Source: JABILX01 sp041648305
GTDB lineage: Bacteria; Patescibacteriota; Gracilibacteria; UBA1369; LOWO2-01-FULL-3
Direction: 5' to 3'
DNA: 26,382 nt
NCBI GenBank assembly: GCA_041648305.1
Contig: JBAZPI010000007.1
Location: forward strand, 1-26,382
Below, piece after piece: positions 15,300 through 22,398 of the stretch. The position numbers and the translations under genes were made by a program. Below the pieces are notes generated by a model, which was not told where the DNA came from, ran no database searches, and saw only the letters and a program-made list of their open reading frames with translations. Position 1 is the first letter of the stretch; each line of letters starts with the position of its first letter.

Positions 15300-15301
15300 A
15301 T

Positions 15302-15940
15302 ATGAAAGTAGATCTTTACTCACAATCAGGAGAAAGAACCGGATCGATAGACCTCAATAAAGAGATCTTTGAAGTCCCGTTTAATAAAGATCTTGTACAC
15401 CAAGCTCTCGTCTATCAGTTGGCGAACGCCAGACAAGTAGTCGCTCACACGAAAAAAAGAGGAGAAGTTGCAGGCGGAGGCAAAAAACCATACGCCCAAA
15501 AGGGAACGGGACGCGCACGACAAGGTTCAACGCGAAACGTACATATGAGAGGAGGCTGCGTAGTATTCGGACCAAGAAACACAAGAAATTTCTCAAAACT
15601 AATGCCAAAGAAACAAAGAAGGAAGGCCCTATTCTGCGCTCTATCGGAAAAAGCAAGAGAAGGAGATATTCTAGCGCTTGAAAAATACGATGGCGAGGCA
15701 AAAACGCAAGTTTTCGTTAAATTAATTTCAAAATTGCCGATTAAAAGAGACACACTATTGGTTATTCCGGCAAAAGATAAGACAATCGAATTACCGGCAA
15801 GAAATATTTCAAACGTTAAAATAATTCTGGTTAATTACATAAACATCAAGGATTTACAGAAATACGACACCGTTCTATTCATGAAAAAAGCGATAGAGAA
15901 ACTGGAAGAAATATTTTTAACAAGTAAAAAAGCTAAATAA
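15302..15940 (+). CDS. rplD: Ribosomal protein uL4
   Basis: The 212-residue L4 is a 50S exit-tunnel protein and in many bacteria the feedback regulator of this operon. The start is the ATG at 15302 (MKVDLYSQSGERTG). The frame is open further upstream only because it overlaps rplC. The extended loop signature is present (GGGKKPYAQKGTGRARQGST, then RGGCVVFGP and KKQRRKALFCALSEKAREG). It is 2 nt after rplC and 5 nt before rplW. Confidence 0.97.
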   Translation: MKVDLYSQSGERTGSIDLNKEIFEVPFNKDLVHQALVYQLANARQVVAHTKKRGEVAGGGKKPYAQKGTGRARQGSTRNVHMRGGCVVFGPRNTRNFSKLMPKKQRRKALFCALSEKAREGDILALEKYDGEAKTQVFVKLISKLPIKRDTLLVIPAKDKTIELPARNISNVKIILVNYINIKDLQKYDTVLFMKKAIEKLEEIFLTSKKAK

Positions 15941-15945
15941 GACAA

Positions 15946-16236
15946 ATGTCACACTTAAACGCAATAATAAAACCGGTAACAACAGAGAAAGGCACAGCTC
16001 ACAATACTCAGAACAAATATATGTTCGCAGTAAAAAGAGCCGCCGACAAAACGACAATTAAAAAAGCGTTCGAAGAAGCATACGGAGTAAAAGCAATAAG
16101 CGTCAGAACATTCATCATACCAAAAAAAACACGACTTTTAAAGCGAGGCCAGGTCTGGGCAAAAAGAGCGGTAACCAAAAGAGCAATTATCACGATAGAA
16201 AAAGGCAAAAACATCGATCCTAACAAAATCAAATAA
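15946..16236 (+). CDS. rplW: Ribosomal protein uL23
   Basis: The 96-residue L23 surrounds the polypeptide exit and docks trigger factor and SRP. The family pattern is clear: IIKPVTTEKGTAHNTQNKYM, KRAADKTTIKKAFEEAYGVK, and the Lys/Arg-rich end before KKAIVTI-like TKRAIITIEKGKNID. It lies between rplD and rplB in standard order with spacers of 5 and 6 nt. Confidence 0.97.
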   Translation: MSHLNAIIKPVTTEKGTAHNTQNKYMFAVKRAADKTTIKKAFEEAYGVKAISVRTFIIPKKTRLLKRGQVWAKRAVTKRAIITIEKGKNIDPNKIK

Positions 16237-16242
16237 CATCTT

Positions 16243-17073
16243 ATGTTAAAGAAGTATAAACCAACAACACCGAGTAGAAGAGGGATGTCATCTCCTTCAT
16301 TTGTGGAGATCACCAAGTCAACACCGGAAAAAGGTCTTACTAAAAGAATCAAAAAGAATTCAGGACGCAATAACCAGGGCAGAATAACAATCCGCCACAG
16401 AGGAGGAGGGCATAAAAGAGTTATGAGAGACGTCGACATGAAACAGGTAGACAAACTCGATATAGAAGGACAAGTGAAAGCTATTGAATACGACCCGCTA
16501 CGATCTGCATACATAATGCTTGTCACATACAAAGACGGCGAAAAGAGATATCATTTGGCGCCGGAAGGAATAAAAGTGGGAGACAAAATAGTGACAAAAG
16601 TTAAGGCAAAGGCCAAACTCGGATCAAGAATGACGTTAAAGCACATACCGGTCGGGTACCAAGTTCACAACGTTGAGCTTATCCCGAGACAAGGAGGGAA
16701 AATAGCAAGATCAGCGGGCACGTTCGTAACAGTCGTTTCACTTGAAGGAAACATGGCACAAATCCAGCCATCTTCAGGGGAAGTCAGATTGGTGCCAAAA
16801 GATTGTTTCGCAAGTATCGGAATCATAGGAAATCTCGAACATTCAAGCATCAGAGTTGGCAAGGCGGGAACAACACGCTGGAAGGGACGAAGACCAACAG
16901 TACTCGGAAAATCTATGAACCCATGCGACCACCCGCACGGAGGAGGCGAAGGCCACTCACCCATCGGACTGAAACACCCAAAAACACCGTGGGGAATGCC
17001 AGCTTTAGGATTTAAAACAAGAAAACGAAAGACAACAGATAAATACATAATAAAAGACAGACGTCATGGCTAG
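16243..17073 (+). CDS. rplB: Ribosomal protein uL2
   Basis: The 276-residue L2 has the normal length and is required for subunit association and peptidyl transfer. Signatures are MLKKYKPTTPSRRGM, GRNNQGRITIRHRGGGHKR, IEYDPLRSAYIMLV and the C-terminal MNPCDHPHGGGEGHSP, whose histidine near the catalytic centre is conserved. The product ends KDRRHG and is followed by two GC-rich mini-hairpins before rpsS. Confidence 0.98.
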   Translation: MLKKYKPTTPSRRGMSSPSFVEITKSTPEKGLTKRIKKNSGRNNQGRITIRHRGGGHKRVMRDVDMKQVDKLDIEGQVKAIEYDPLRSAYIMLVTYKDGEKRYHLAPEGIKVGDKIVTKVKAKAKLGSRMTLKHIPVGYQVHNVELIPRQGGKIARSAGTFVTVVSLEGNMAQIQPSSGEVRLVPKDCFASIGIIGNLEHSSIRVGKAGTTRWKGRRPTVLGKSMNPCDHPHGGGEGHSPIGLKHPKTPWGMPALGFKTRKRKTTDKYIIKDRRHG

Positions 17074-17075
17074 CA

Positions 17076-17114
17076 GCCCGCCTCAGGCGGGCAAAAATCC
17101 CGCCGAAGGCGGGA
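17076..17114. repeat. Two mini-palindromes between rplB and rpsS
   Basis: GCCCGCC-TCA-GGCGGGC (17076-17092) and TCCCGCC-GAA-GGCGGGA (17098-17114) are perfect 7-bp stems with 3-nt loops. They lie 5 nt apart and each is followed by A-rich sequence. With no T-run they are unlikely to terminate transcription. They belong to the same mini-palindrome class as 20153-20167 and 20981-20995. Confidence 0.85.
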
Positions 17115-17152
17115 AAAGTCAACCCGCCATTAAAACGTAAACTCAAACCAAC

Positions 17153-17461
17153 ATGGCCAGAAGTTCAAAAAAAGGACCGTACGTAGACCTAAAACTACTT
17201 AAAAAAGTAGCGAAAATGGATGAATCGGGCGAAAAAAAACCAATTAAAACTTGGGCGAGAAGATCGGATATATCACCGGAATTCGTTGGACACACGTTCG
17301 CAGTCCACAACGGCAAAATATTCATCCCAATATTCATTACTGAAAGTATGGTCGGACACAAATTGGGAGAATTCTCACCGGCAAGAAAATTCCGCGGACA
17401 CGGAGGAAAACTGGCCAAGGCAACCCAAGAAAGCAGCAGTGGCAGTAGCAGTAGTAGCTAA
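17153..17461 (+). CDS. rpsS: Ribosomal protein uS19
   Basis: The 102-residue S19 is a 30S head protein near the A-site finger. MARSSKKGPYVDLKLLKK, then TWARRSDISPEFVGHTFAVH and HKLGEFSPARKFRGHGGK are all present. It is about 10 residues longer than usual because of a Ser/Gly tail (ESSSGSSSSS) encoded by an AGC/AGT trinucleotide run, which may vary in length. It is 14 nt before rplV. Confidence 0.97.
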   Translation: MARSSKKGPYVDLKLLKKVAKMDESGEKKPIKTWARRSDISPEFVGHTFAVHNGKIFIPIFITESMVGHKLGEFSPARKFRGHGGKLAKATQESSSGSSSSS

Positions 17462-17475
17462 TTTAACTCACCGAA

Positions 17476-17817
17476 ATGCAAGCAGTCGCTAAACATGTAA
17501 GAATATCATTGAAAAAGGCAAATTTAGTTGCCGGATTGGTTCGAAATAAATCTGTTCAAGACGCGTTGGATATATTGAAATTCACACCAAAGAAAGCGGC
17601 CCATTTAATCGCTAAAGTCATCGCCTCAGCAGCCGCAAACGCAAAGAACAACACAAAACAAGACATCTCAGATCTGCTAATTAAAGAAATTATAATAAAC
17701 GAAGGAACAACACTAAAGCGCAGCGTACCGATTTCAAGAGGACGAATGCACCCGATCAAAAAAAGAACAGCGCACATCAAAGTTTACCTGGAAAGTAAGA
17801 AAGCCGAACCTAAATAA
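17476..17817 (+). CDS. rplV: Ribosomal protein uL22
   Basis: The 113-residue L22 has a beta-hairpin that lines the exit tunnel and contacts macrolides. MQAVAKHVRISLKKANLVAG, VRNKSVQDALDILKFTPKKA, and ISRGRMHPIKKRTAHIKVYL are diagnostic. Normal length. It lies in standard order between rpsS and rpsC. Confidence 0.97.
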   Translation: MQAVAKHVRISLKKANLVAGLVRNKSVQDALDILKFTPKKAAHLIAKVIASAAANAKNNTKQDISDLLIKEIIINEGTTLKRSVPISRGRMHPIKKRTAHIKVYLESKKAEPK

Positions 17818-17825
17818 CATTAATT

Positions 17826-18506
17826 ATGGGACAAAAAGTAAATCCAAAAGTAATAAGATTAGGAATAACCCACGACTGGGACTCTAAGTGGTACGCAGGA
17901 AAAAGACAGTACACTCGCACACTCCACGAGGATCTGAAAGTCGAGAAGGAAATAAGATTAAAACTCAAAGAAGGAGGAGTCTCAAAATTGGAAATACTAA
18001 GGACACAAGGCAAAGTAATAATCAATATCTACACATCAAGACCGGGAGTAATCATCGGACGAGGAGGAACAATCATAGACGAGCTACGAATGTCACTCGA
18101 CAAACAATTCAAAAAATCATTCGCGATCAACATAAAAGAAATCAAGCGCCCGGCTCTCGACGCAGCCACTGTAGGAGAAGCCATAGCAATGCAGGTTGAA
18201 AAAAGAATCTCATACAGAAGAGCGTCAAAAATGTCTTTGGAAAAAGCGATGGAAGCCGGCGCAAAAGGAATAAAAATAAGAGTTTCAGGCCGTCTAAACG
18301 GAGTGGAAATCGCACGTGAGGAATGCTTCTCAACAGGAAAAATCCCTCTCCACACATTCCGCGCAGACATAGACTACGCAGCAGCGACAGCTCACACAAC
18401 ATTTGGATCAATCGGAATAAAAGTTTGGATCTACAAAGGAGAAGTGTTCAAACAAGACCTGAAGTCAAAAATGCAAAACGAAATTGAAGAAATTAAAAAC
18501 GCATAA
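17826..18506 (+). CDS. rpsC: Ribosomal protein uS3
   Basis: The 226-residue S3 forms part of the mRNA entry site of the 30S subunit. MGQKVNPKVIRLGITHDWDS opens it, a KH domain follows with the GxxG-type loop (RPGVIIGRGGTIIDELR), and the C-terminal half reads SGRLNGVEIAREECFSTGKI and YAAATAHTTFGSIGIKVW. Length is normal. It is 9 nt before rplP. Confidence 0.98.
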   Translation: MGQKVNPKVIRLGITHDWDSKWYAGKRQYTRTLHEDLKVEKEIRLKLKEGGVSKLEILRTQGKVIINIYTSRPGVIIGRGGTIIDELRMSLDKQFKKSFAINIKEIKRPALDAATVGEAIAMQVEKRISYRRASKMSLEKAMEAGAKGIKIRVSGRLNGVEIAREECFSTGKIPLHTFRADIDYAAATAHTTFGSIGIKVWIYKGEVFKQDLKSKMQNEIEEIKNA

Positions 18507-18515
18507 TAACTAATA

Positions 18516-18935
18516 ATGTTACAACCACGCAGACAAAAACACAGGAAGGAACAAAGACTCAGAGGAGCGTATAACGGAGATTCTCACTCTGGCAACGCAT
18601 TAGCTTTCGGCTCCTACGGCCTGAAAGCCATGTCAACAGGAGAAATCACAGCACGACAAATTGAAGCCTCCCGCCGCGTACTGACCAGATACACGAAGAG
18701 AGGAGGCAAAATCTGGATCACCATCTTCCCCCACAAACCAATCACTCAGAAAGCAGCAGAGGTTCCGATGGGTGGAGGAAAAGGAGCCCCGGATCGATTC
18801 ATAACAATAGTAAAACCTGGAAGAGTTATGTTTGAAATGGATGGTATCGACAAAGCGGAAGCCATAGAAGCTCTCCGCCTGTCAGGATACAAACTACCGG
18901 TAAAATGCAAAGTAATAAGTAAATCCAAAAAATAA
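18516..18935 (+). CDS. rplP: Ribosomal protein uL16
   Basis: The 139-residue L16 lies at the 50S A-tRNA binding region. MLQPRRQKHRKEQRLRGAYN, then AFGSYGLKAMSTGEITARQI and PMGGGKGAPDRFITIVKPGR are the family hallmarks. Its TAA overlaps the rpmC start (TAATG), which implies tight co-translation. Confidence 0.98.
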   Translation: MLQPRRQKHRKEQRLRGAYNGDSHSGNALAFGSYGLKAMSTGEITARQIEASRRVLTRYTKRGGKIWITIFPHKPITQKAAEVPMGGGKGAPDRFITIVKPGRVMFEMDGIDKAEAIEALRLSGYKLPVKCKVISKSKK

Positions 18936-19144
18936 TGTTTACACTCGAAGAATTAAGAAAATTAGACATAAAGAAACTGAAAGAAGAAATTCAGAAAGTT
19001 GAAAAGGATCTATTTAAAATTAGATTCGACGTGAAGTCGGGACAATCAAAAGCAGGCCACTTAGTTAAAAAGAACAAAATATATTTGGCGCGAACAAACA
19101 CAATACTAAGAGAGCGAAGAGACGAATCCAAAACTAATCTATAA
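18935..19144 (+). CDS. rpmC: Ribosomal protein uL29
   Basis: The 69-residue L29 is a two-helix protein next to the exit tunnel. MFTLEELRKLDIKKLKEEI and VEKDLFKIRFDVKSGQ fit the family, followed by an Arg-rich second helix (LARTNTILRERR). The start overlaps the rplP stop by one base, and rpsQ follows 12 nt later. Confidence 0.95.
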   Translation: MFTLEELRKLDIKKLKEEIQKVEKDLFKIRFDVKSGQSKAGHLVKKNKIYLARTNTILRERRDESKTNL

Positions 19145-19156
19145 CGCCCACAAAAA

Positions 19157-19423
19157 ATGAGAGTAAAAAAAGGAATAATCACATCGAACAAACAAACTAA
19201 GACATTGGTCGTCATAGTTCACACGTACAAAAGACACCCAAAATACATGAAGAGATACCTGACATCCAAAAAATACCACGTAGACAATCCGGAGAATAAA
19301 AAGTTCGAAATCGGAGACGAAATAACAATCTACGAAACCAGACCGTTAAGTCGCCTCAAGAGATGGACTATCGTCCCGCACCAACAACCAACCAAACCGG
19401 CTTCAGCCGGGCCAACCCAATAA
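19157..19423 (+). CDS. rpsQ: Ribosomal protein uS17
   Basis: The 88-residue S17 is a primary 16S-binding OB-fold protein. KKGIITSNKQTKTLVVIV, HPKYMKRYLTSKKYHVD and ETRPLSRLKRWTIV are recognisable. The last eight residues PASAGPTQ are encoded by a copy of the CCGGC-TTCA-GCCGG mini-palindrome (19397-19410), so the tail seems to have been added by repeat insertion. The start is 12 nt after rpmC, and one base separates its stop from rplN. Confidence 0.96.
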   Translation: MRVKKGIITSNKQTKTLVVIVHTYKRHPKYMKRYLTSKKYHVDNPENKKFEIGDEITIYETRPLSRLKRWTIVPHQQPTKPASAGPTQ

Positions 19424-19424
19424 T

Positions 19425-19793
19425 ATGATACAAGCCGAAACCAAATTAAAAGTCGCAGACAATACAGGAGCAAAACTCGTTGAATGTTTTAAAGTTCCAG
19501 GAGGTTCAAAGAAAAGATATGCGTACATCGGGGACGTAATAGTGGTATCGGTCAAAGAAGCGGCCCCAAGAGGGATAGTAAGAAAAAAATCCATTCAAAA
19601 AGCCGTAATTGTCAGACAGAGAAAAGAAATTAGAAGGAAAGACGGCTCATACATTAGATTCGACGAAAACGCAGTTGTGATCATCGGAACGGACGGACTG
19701 CCAAAGGGAACTCGTGTATTCGGACCGGTCGCAAGAGAATTAAGAGAAAAAGGTTATCAAAAAATTATTTCTTTAGCCCCAGAAGTACTATGA
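19425..19793 (+). CDS. rplN: Ribosomal protein uL14
   Basis: The 122-residue L14 has normal length and forms an intersubunit bridge. MIQAETKLKVADNTGAKLVE, CFKVPGGSKKRYAYIGD and REKGYQKIISLAPEVL are near-invariant. Its stop is TGA, overlapping the rplX start (ATGA). Since the protein ends exactly where L14 should, UGA is read as stop in this organism. Confidence 0.98.
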   Translation: MIQAETKLKVADNTGAKLVECFKVPGGSKKRYAYIGDVIVVSVKEAAPRGIVRKKSIQKAVIVRQRKEIRRKDGSYIRFDENAVVIIGTDGLPKGTRVFGPVARELREKGYQKIISLAPEVL

Positions 19794-20140
19794 AGCTTAA
19801 AATTGGAGATGAAGTACAAATATTGACAGGGAAAAACAAAGGTAAAAAGGGAAAAATTATCAAGCTTTTAAAGAACTCAAACCGCATTACAGTAGAAAAG
19901 ATTAACTTAATTACAAAGCACATCAAGAAAACAGCCCAGAAAAAAGGAGAAAAGATCGTATATGAGGCACCATTCCAAGTATCGAACGCAATCCTGGTAT
20001 GCCCTAAATGCAAAAAGACAACTCGAATCGGATGCAAAAAATTGGGAACCGGAAAGAAACAAAGAATATGCAAAAAGTGCGGCGAATCAGTCGACCCAAT
20101 AGTTACCACAAGAAAAACAAGTTCTAAACAAAAGAAATAA
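19790..20140 (+). CDS. rplX: Ribosomal protein uL24
   Basis: The 116-residue L24 starts 50S assembly. The KOW motif is at the N-terminus (KIGDEVQILTGKNKGKKGKI). Toward the C-terminus four cysteines form a zinc ribbon (CPKC, later CKKCGE), common in L24 of many bacteria. A Lys/Thr/Ser-rich tail ends the protein. The ATG overlaps the rplN TGA by 4 nt. Confidence 0.97.
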   Translation: MKLKIGDEVQILTGKNKGKKGKIIKLLKNSNRITVEKINLITKHIKKTAQKKGEKIVYEAPFQVSNAILVCPKCKKTTRIGCKKLGTGKKQRICKKCGESVDPIVTTRKTSSKQKK

Positions 20141-20152
20141 CAGGCGCGCCGA

Positions 20153-20167
20153 CCCGCCTTCGGCGGG
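20153..20167. repeat. Mini-palindrome between rplX and rplE
   Basis: CCCGCC-TTC-GGCGGG is a perfect stem with a 3-nt loop, nested inside GGCGC (20143-20147) and GCGCC (20172-20176). No T-run follows. Same class as the repeats at 17076-17114. Confidence 0.8.
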
Positions 20168-20199
20168 ACAAGCGCCATTCAGTGCTTTAACTACATAAA

Positions 20200-20751
20200 A
20201 TGGCTACAAAAGACCTAAAAACCAGATTCATAGAAGAAATAGCCCCAAAGCTAAAGATCGAATTGGGCGTTAAAAACGTCAACGCCGTACCTCGCCTTAA
20301 AAAAGTCACATTGAACATAGGAATCGGATCAATAATCCAAAAACAAGGTAAAGATTTCTCTCACGTGGAAGAAAATTTAGCCAAGATCGCCGGACAAAAA
20401 GCGGTAATAACAAAGTCAAAAAAAGCCATTTCAAACTTCAAAATCAGAGAAGGAGTTCCAGTCGGACTAATGGTAACTTTAAGAGGAAAAAGAATGTACG
20501 ATTTCGTAAATAAACTGGTAAATATCACGCTACCAAGAGTACGAGACTTCCGCGGATTATCACCAAAATCATTTGATGGAAAGGGCGGCTACTCAATCGG
20601 ATTCAAGGAACACGTAGTCTTCCCGGAAATCAATCCGGACGACGTACTGCAACTCCATGGAGTACAAATCACTATATCGACAACCGCGAAAGACGACACT
20701 GGCGCAAGAGCACTTCTAAAAGCATTAAATTTCCCATTTAAAACCAATTAA
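20200..20751 (+). CDS. rplE: Ribosomal protein uL5
   Basis: The 183-residue L5 binds 5S rRNA in the central protuberance. NAVPRLKKVTLNIGIG, the GVPVGLMVTLRGKRMYDFV block and RDFRGLSPKSFDGKGGYSIG, then EINPDDV, fit the family closely. Length normal. It stands 59 nt after rplX, the gap holding a mini-palindrome, and 2 nt before rpsN. Confidence 0.98.
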   Translation: MATKDLKTRFIEEIAPKLKIELGVKNVNAVPRLKKVTLNIGIGSIIQKQGKDFSHVEENLAKIAGQKAVITKSKKAISNFKIREGVPVGLMVTLRGKRMYDFVNKLVNITLPRVRDFRGLSPKSFDGKGGYSIGFKEHVVFPEINPDDVLQLHGVQITISTTAKDDTGARALLKALNFPFKTN

Positions 20752-20753
20752 TA

Positions 20754-20978
20754 ATGGCTAGAAAAGCACTTGTAAATAAAACCCGAAGCAGACACGAACT
20801 TGCAGCAAAACAAAAGCTGGAGGGAAAAACGGTAACTTTCTCAACAAGAATTTACAATCGATGCAACCTTTGCGGCAGAAAAAACGGATACATGAGGAAA
20901 TTTGATATGTGCAGAATATGCTTCCGCGAACTGGCAAGAGAAGGACGCCTCCCAGGCGTAAGAAAATCATCTTGGTAG
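20754..20978 (+). CDS. rpsN: Ribosomal protein uS14, zinc-binding type
   Basis: The 74-residue S14 is a 30S head protein. The zinc-binding pairs CNLC and CRIC are intact (RCNLCGRKNGYMRKFDMCRI), and the C-terminus is GRLPGVRKSSW. It is about 13 residues longer than the usual 61-residue zinc form, with the extra part before FSTRIYNRC. It is 2 nt after rplE. Confidence 0.97.
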   Translation: MARKALVNKTRSRHELAAKQKLEGKTVTFSTRIYNRCNLCGRKNGYMRKFDMCRICFRELAREGRLPGVRKSSW

Positions 20979-20980
20979 TA

Positions 20981-21020
20981 GACGCCGCAGGCGTCAGTCT
21001 ACATTCCCCCTTGAGGGGGA
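20981..21020. repeat. Two mini-palindromes between rpsN and rpsH
   Basis: GACGCC-GCA-GGCGTC (20981-20995) and CCCCC-TTGA-GGGGG (21006-21019) fill the start of this 86-nt gap. A further GGGGG at 21025-21029 could pair with the same C5, so alternative folds are possible. The rest of the gap is A-rich and holds no gene. Confidence 0.8.
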
Positions 21021-21064
21021 CAAAGGGGGTGAATAGCAATTAAACAACATAAACTCGACACATA

Positions 21065-21445
21065 ATGAACACAGACCCAATAGCAGACCTATTAACAAGA
21101 TTAAGAAACGCATCGCGCGTGAACCTTCATTCATGCACCATGCCATATTCCAAAATCAAAGAGAACATCTTAAAAATAATGCTGGAGAAAAAATTTATTA
21201 AGAAGTTCGAAATAACAAAAGATGAAAAATTCCCGGAAATATTAGTAACAATTGAAGAAAATCGAAAGCTAAATTTGAAAAGAATTTCAAAACCGGGACA
21301 AAGAATCTACGTCAAAAAAGAAAATATTAAATTACTCCGAAGCGGACTGGGAACAAGGGTTATATCAACATCAAAAGGCGTAATAACAGACGAAGAAGCT
21401 AGAAAACAAAATCTAGGGGGAGAAATAATTTGCGAAATATATTAA
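21065..21445 (+). CDS. rpsH: Ribosomal protein uS8
   Basis: The 126-residue S8 binds the central 16S domain and in E. coli represses the spc operon. MNTDPIADLLTRLRNASRVN is the standard N-terminus and GLGTRVISTSKGVITDEEAR the conserved C-terminal block. It starts 86 nt after rpsN and is 11 nt before rplF. Confidence 0.97.
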   Translation: MNTDPIADLLTRLRNASRVNLHSCTMPYSKIKENILKIMLEKKFIKKFEITKDEKFPEILVTIEENRKLNLKRISKPGQRIYVKKENIKLLRSGLGTRVISTSKGVITDEEARKQNLGGEIICEIY

Positions 21446-21456
21446 CTTAAAATTTA

Positions 21457-22017
21457 ATGTCACGAATAGGAAAAAAACCGGTAGAAATTCCTTCAGGAGT
21501 AACAGTGGAAATAACTGCAACCGAAATTAAAGTAAAAGGACCAAAGGGCGAACTCAAAAGGAAGTTACATCCGAAAATTGGAGTCAAAGTGGAAAACAAC
21601 CAAATAATTGTTTCTCGCAAAGAAGACCTGAAAGAAGACAAAAGTTTGCAAGGATTAATGCGTTCCCTTATAGCAAATATGGTTGAAGGCGTCAGCAAAG
21701 GATTTGAGAGGAAAATGGAAGTAGTGGGAGTTGGATACAGATTCCAGCCAAGCGGGAACAAGATAACTCTAACCTTGGGATTCTCCCATCCAATCGAACT
21801 TAAAGCACCGGAAGGAATCACTTTCGAAAACGACGAAGAGAGCAAGCAAACAATTGTAATTAAAGGAATAGACAAAGAAACGGTCGGAGAAATTGCAGCA
21901 AAAGTAAGATCATTTAGACCTCCTGAGCCATACAAAGGCAAAGGTATTCGCTACAAAGACGAATACGTTCCAAGAAAAGCCGGCAAAGCTGCCGCAAGCG
22001 CTGGAGGTGAAGCTTAA
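21457..22017 (+). CDS. rplF: Ribosomal protein uL6
   Basis: The 186-residue L6 lies near the factor-binding site of the 50S. MSRIGKKPVEIPSGVTVEI and the C-terminal RPPEPYKGKGIRYKDEYVPR with KAGKA mark the family. A short Ala-rich tail follows. Standard order between rpsH and rplR. Confidence 0.98.
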   Translation: MSRIGKKPVEIPSGVTVEITATEIKVKGPKGELKRKLHPKIGVKVENNQIIVSRKEDLKEDKSLQGLMRSLIANMVEGVSKGFERKMEVVGVGYRFQPSGNKITLTLGFSHPIELKAPEGITFENDEESKQTIVIKGIDKETVGEIAAKVRSFRPPEPYKGKGIRYKDEYVPRKAGKAAASAGGEA

Positions 22018-22037
22018 AAAATTAACTAACAAATAAG

Positions 22038-22382
22038 ATGTTATCAGTAAAAGTACAAGCAAGACAAAAAAGACACGCACGTGTTAAAGCAAAGGTTTCC
22101 GGGACCGAATCTCGCCCAAGATTGGTCGTATTTAGAAGCACGAAGGATACCTACGCACAATTGGTAGACGATCAGACGAAAAAAACAATCATGTCCAGCT
22201 CAACTTTAAAAATAAAGAAGGGAACAAAAAGTGAAAAAGCGAAAGAAGCAGGTATCGAATTGGCGAAAAAAGCGCTGGAAGCAAAAATCACCTCTGTAGT
22301 CTTCGACCGAGCAGGATATAAATATCATGGCCGAACAAAAGCATTGGCCGAAGGAGCCAGGGAAGGAGGCCTTAAATTCTAA
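22038..22382 (+). CDS. rplR: Ribosomal protein uL18
   Basis: The 114-residue L18 binds 5S rRNA with L5. RHARVKAKVSGTESRPRLVV, FRSTKDTYAQLVDD and the C-terminal VVFDRAGYKYHGRTKALAEG then AREGGLKF are typical. It lies 16 nt before the true rpsE start. Confidence 0.97.
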   Translation: MLSVKVQARQKRHARVKAKVSGTESRPRLVVFRSTKDTYAQLVDDQTKKTIMSSSTLKIKKGTKSEKAKEAGIELAKKALEAKITSVVFDRAGYKYHGRTKALAEGAREGGLKF

Positions 22383-22398
22383 CAGCACAAACATTAAT

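Noticed and set aside
15086..15301. Extended N-terminus for rplD in the same frame
   Set aside because: The upstream part is a frame shadow of rplC. L4 homology begins at the ATG at 15302.
19790..19793. Possible alternative genetic code with UGA read as glycine (as in Gracilibacteria/Absconditabacteria)
   Set aside because: rplN ends with TGA exactly at the family C-terminus (SLAPEVL) and the TGA overlaps the rplX ATG, so UGA is a stop. No gene here needs UGA as a sense codon.
22327..22398. Extended N-terminus for rpsE
   Set aside because: It overlaps rplR in another frame. S5 proteins start near MARK...EEEVLQIDRVTRV, so the ATG at 22399 was used.
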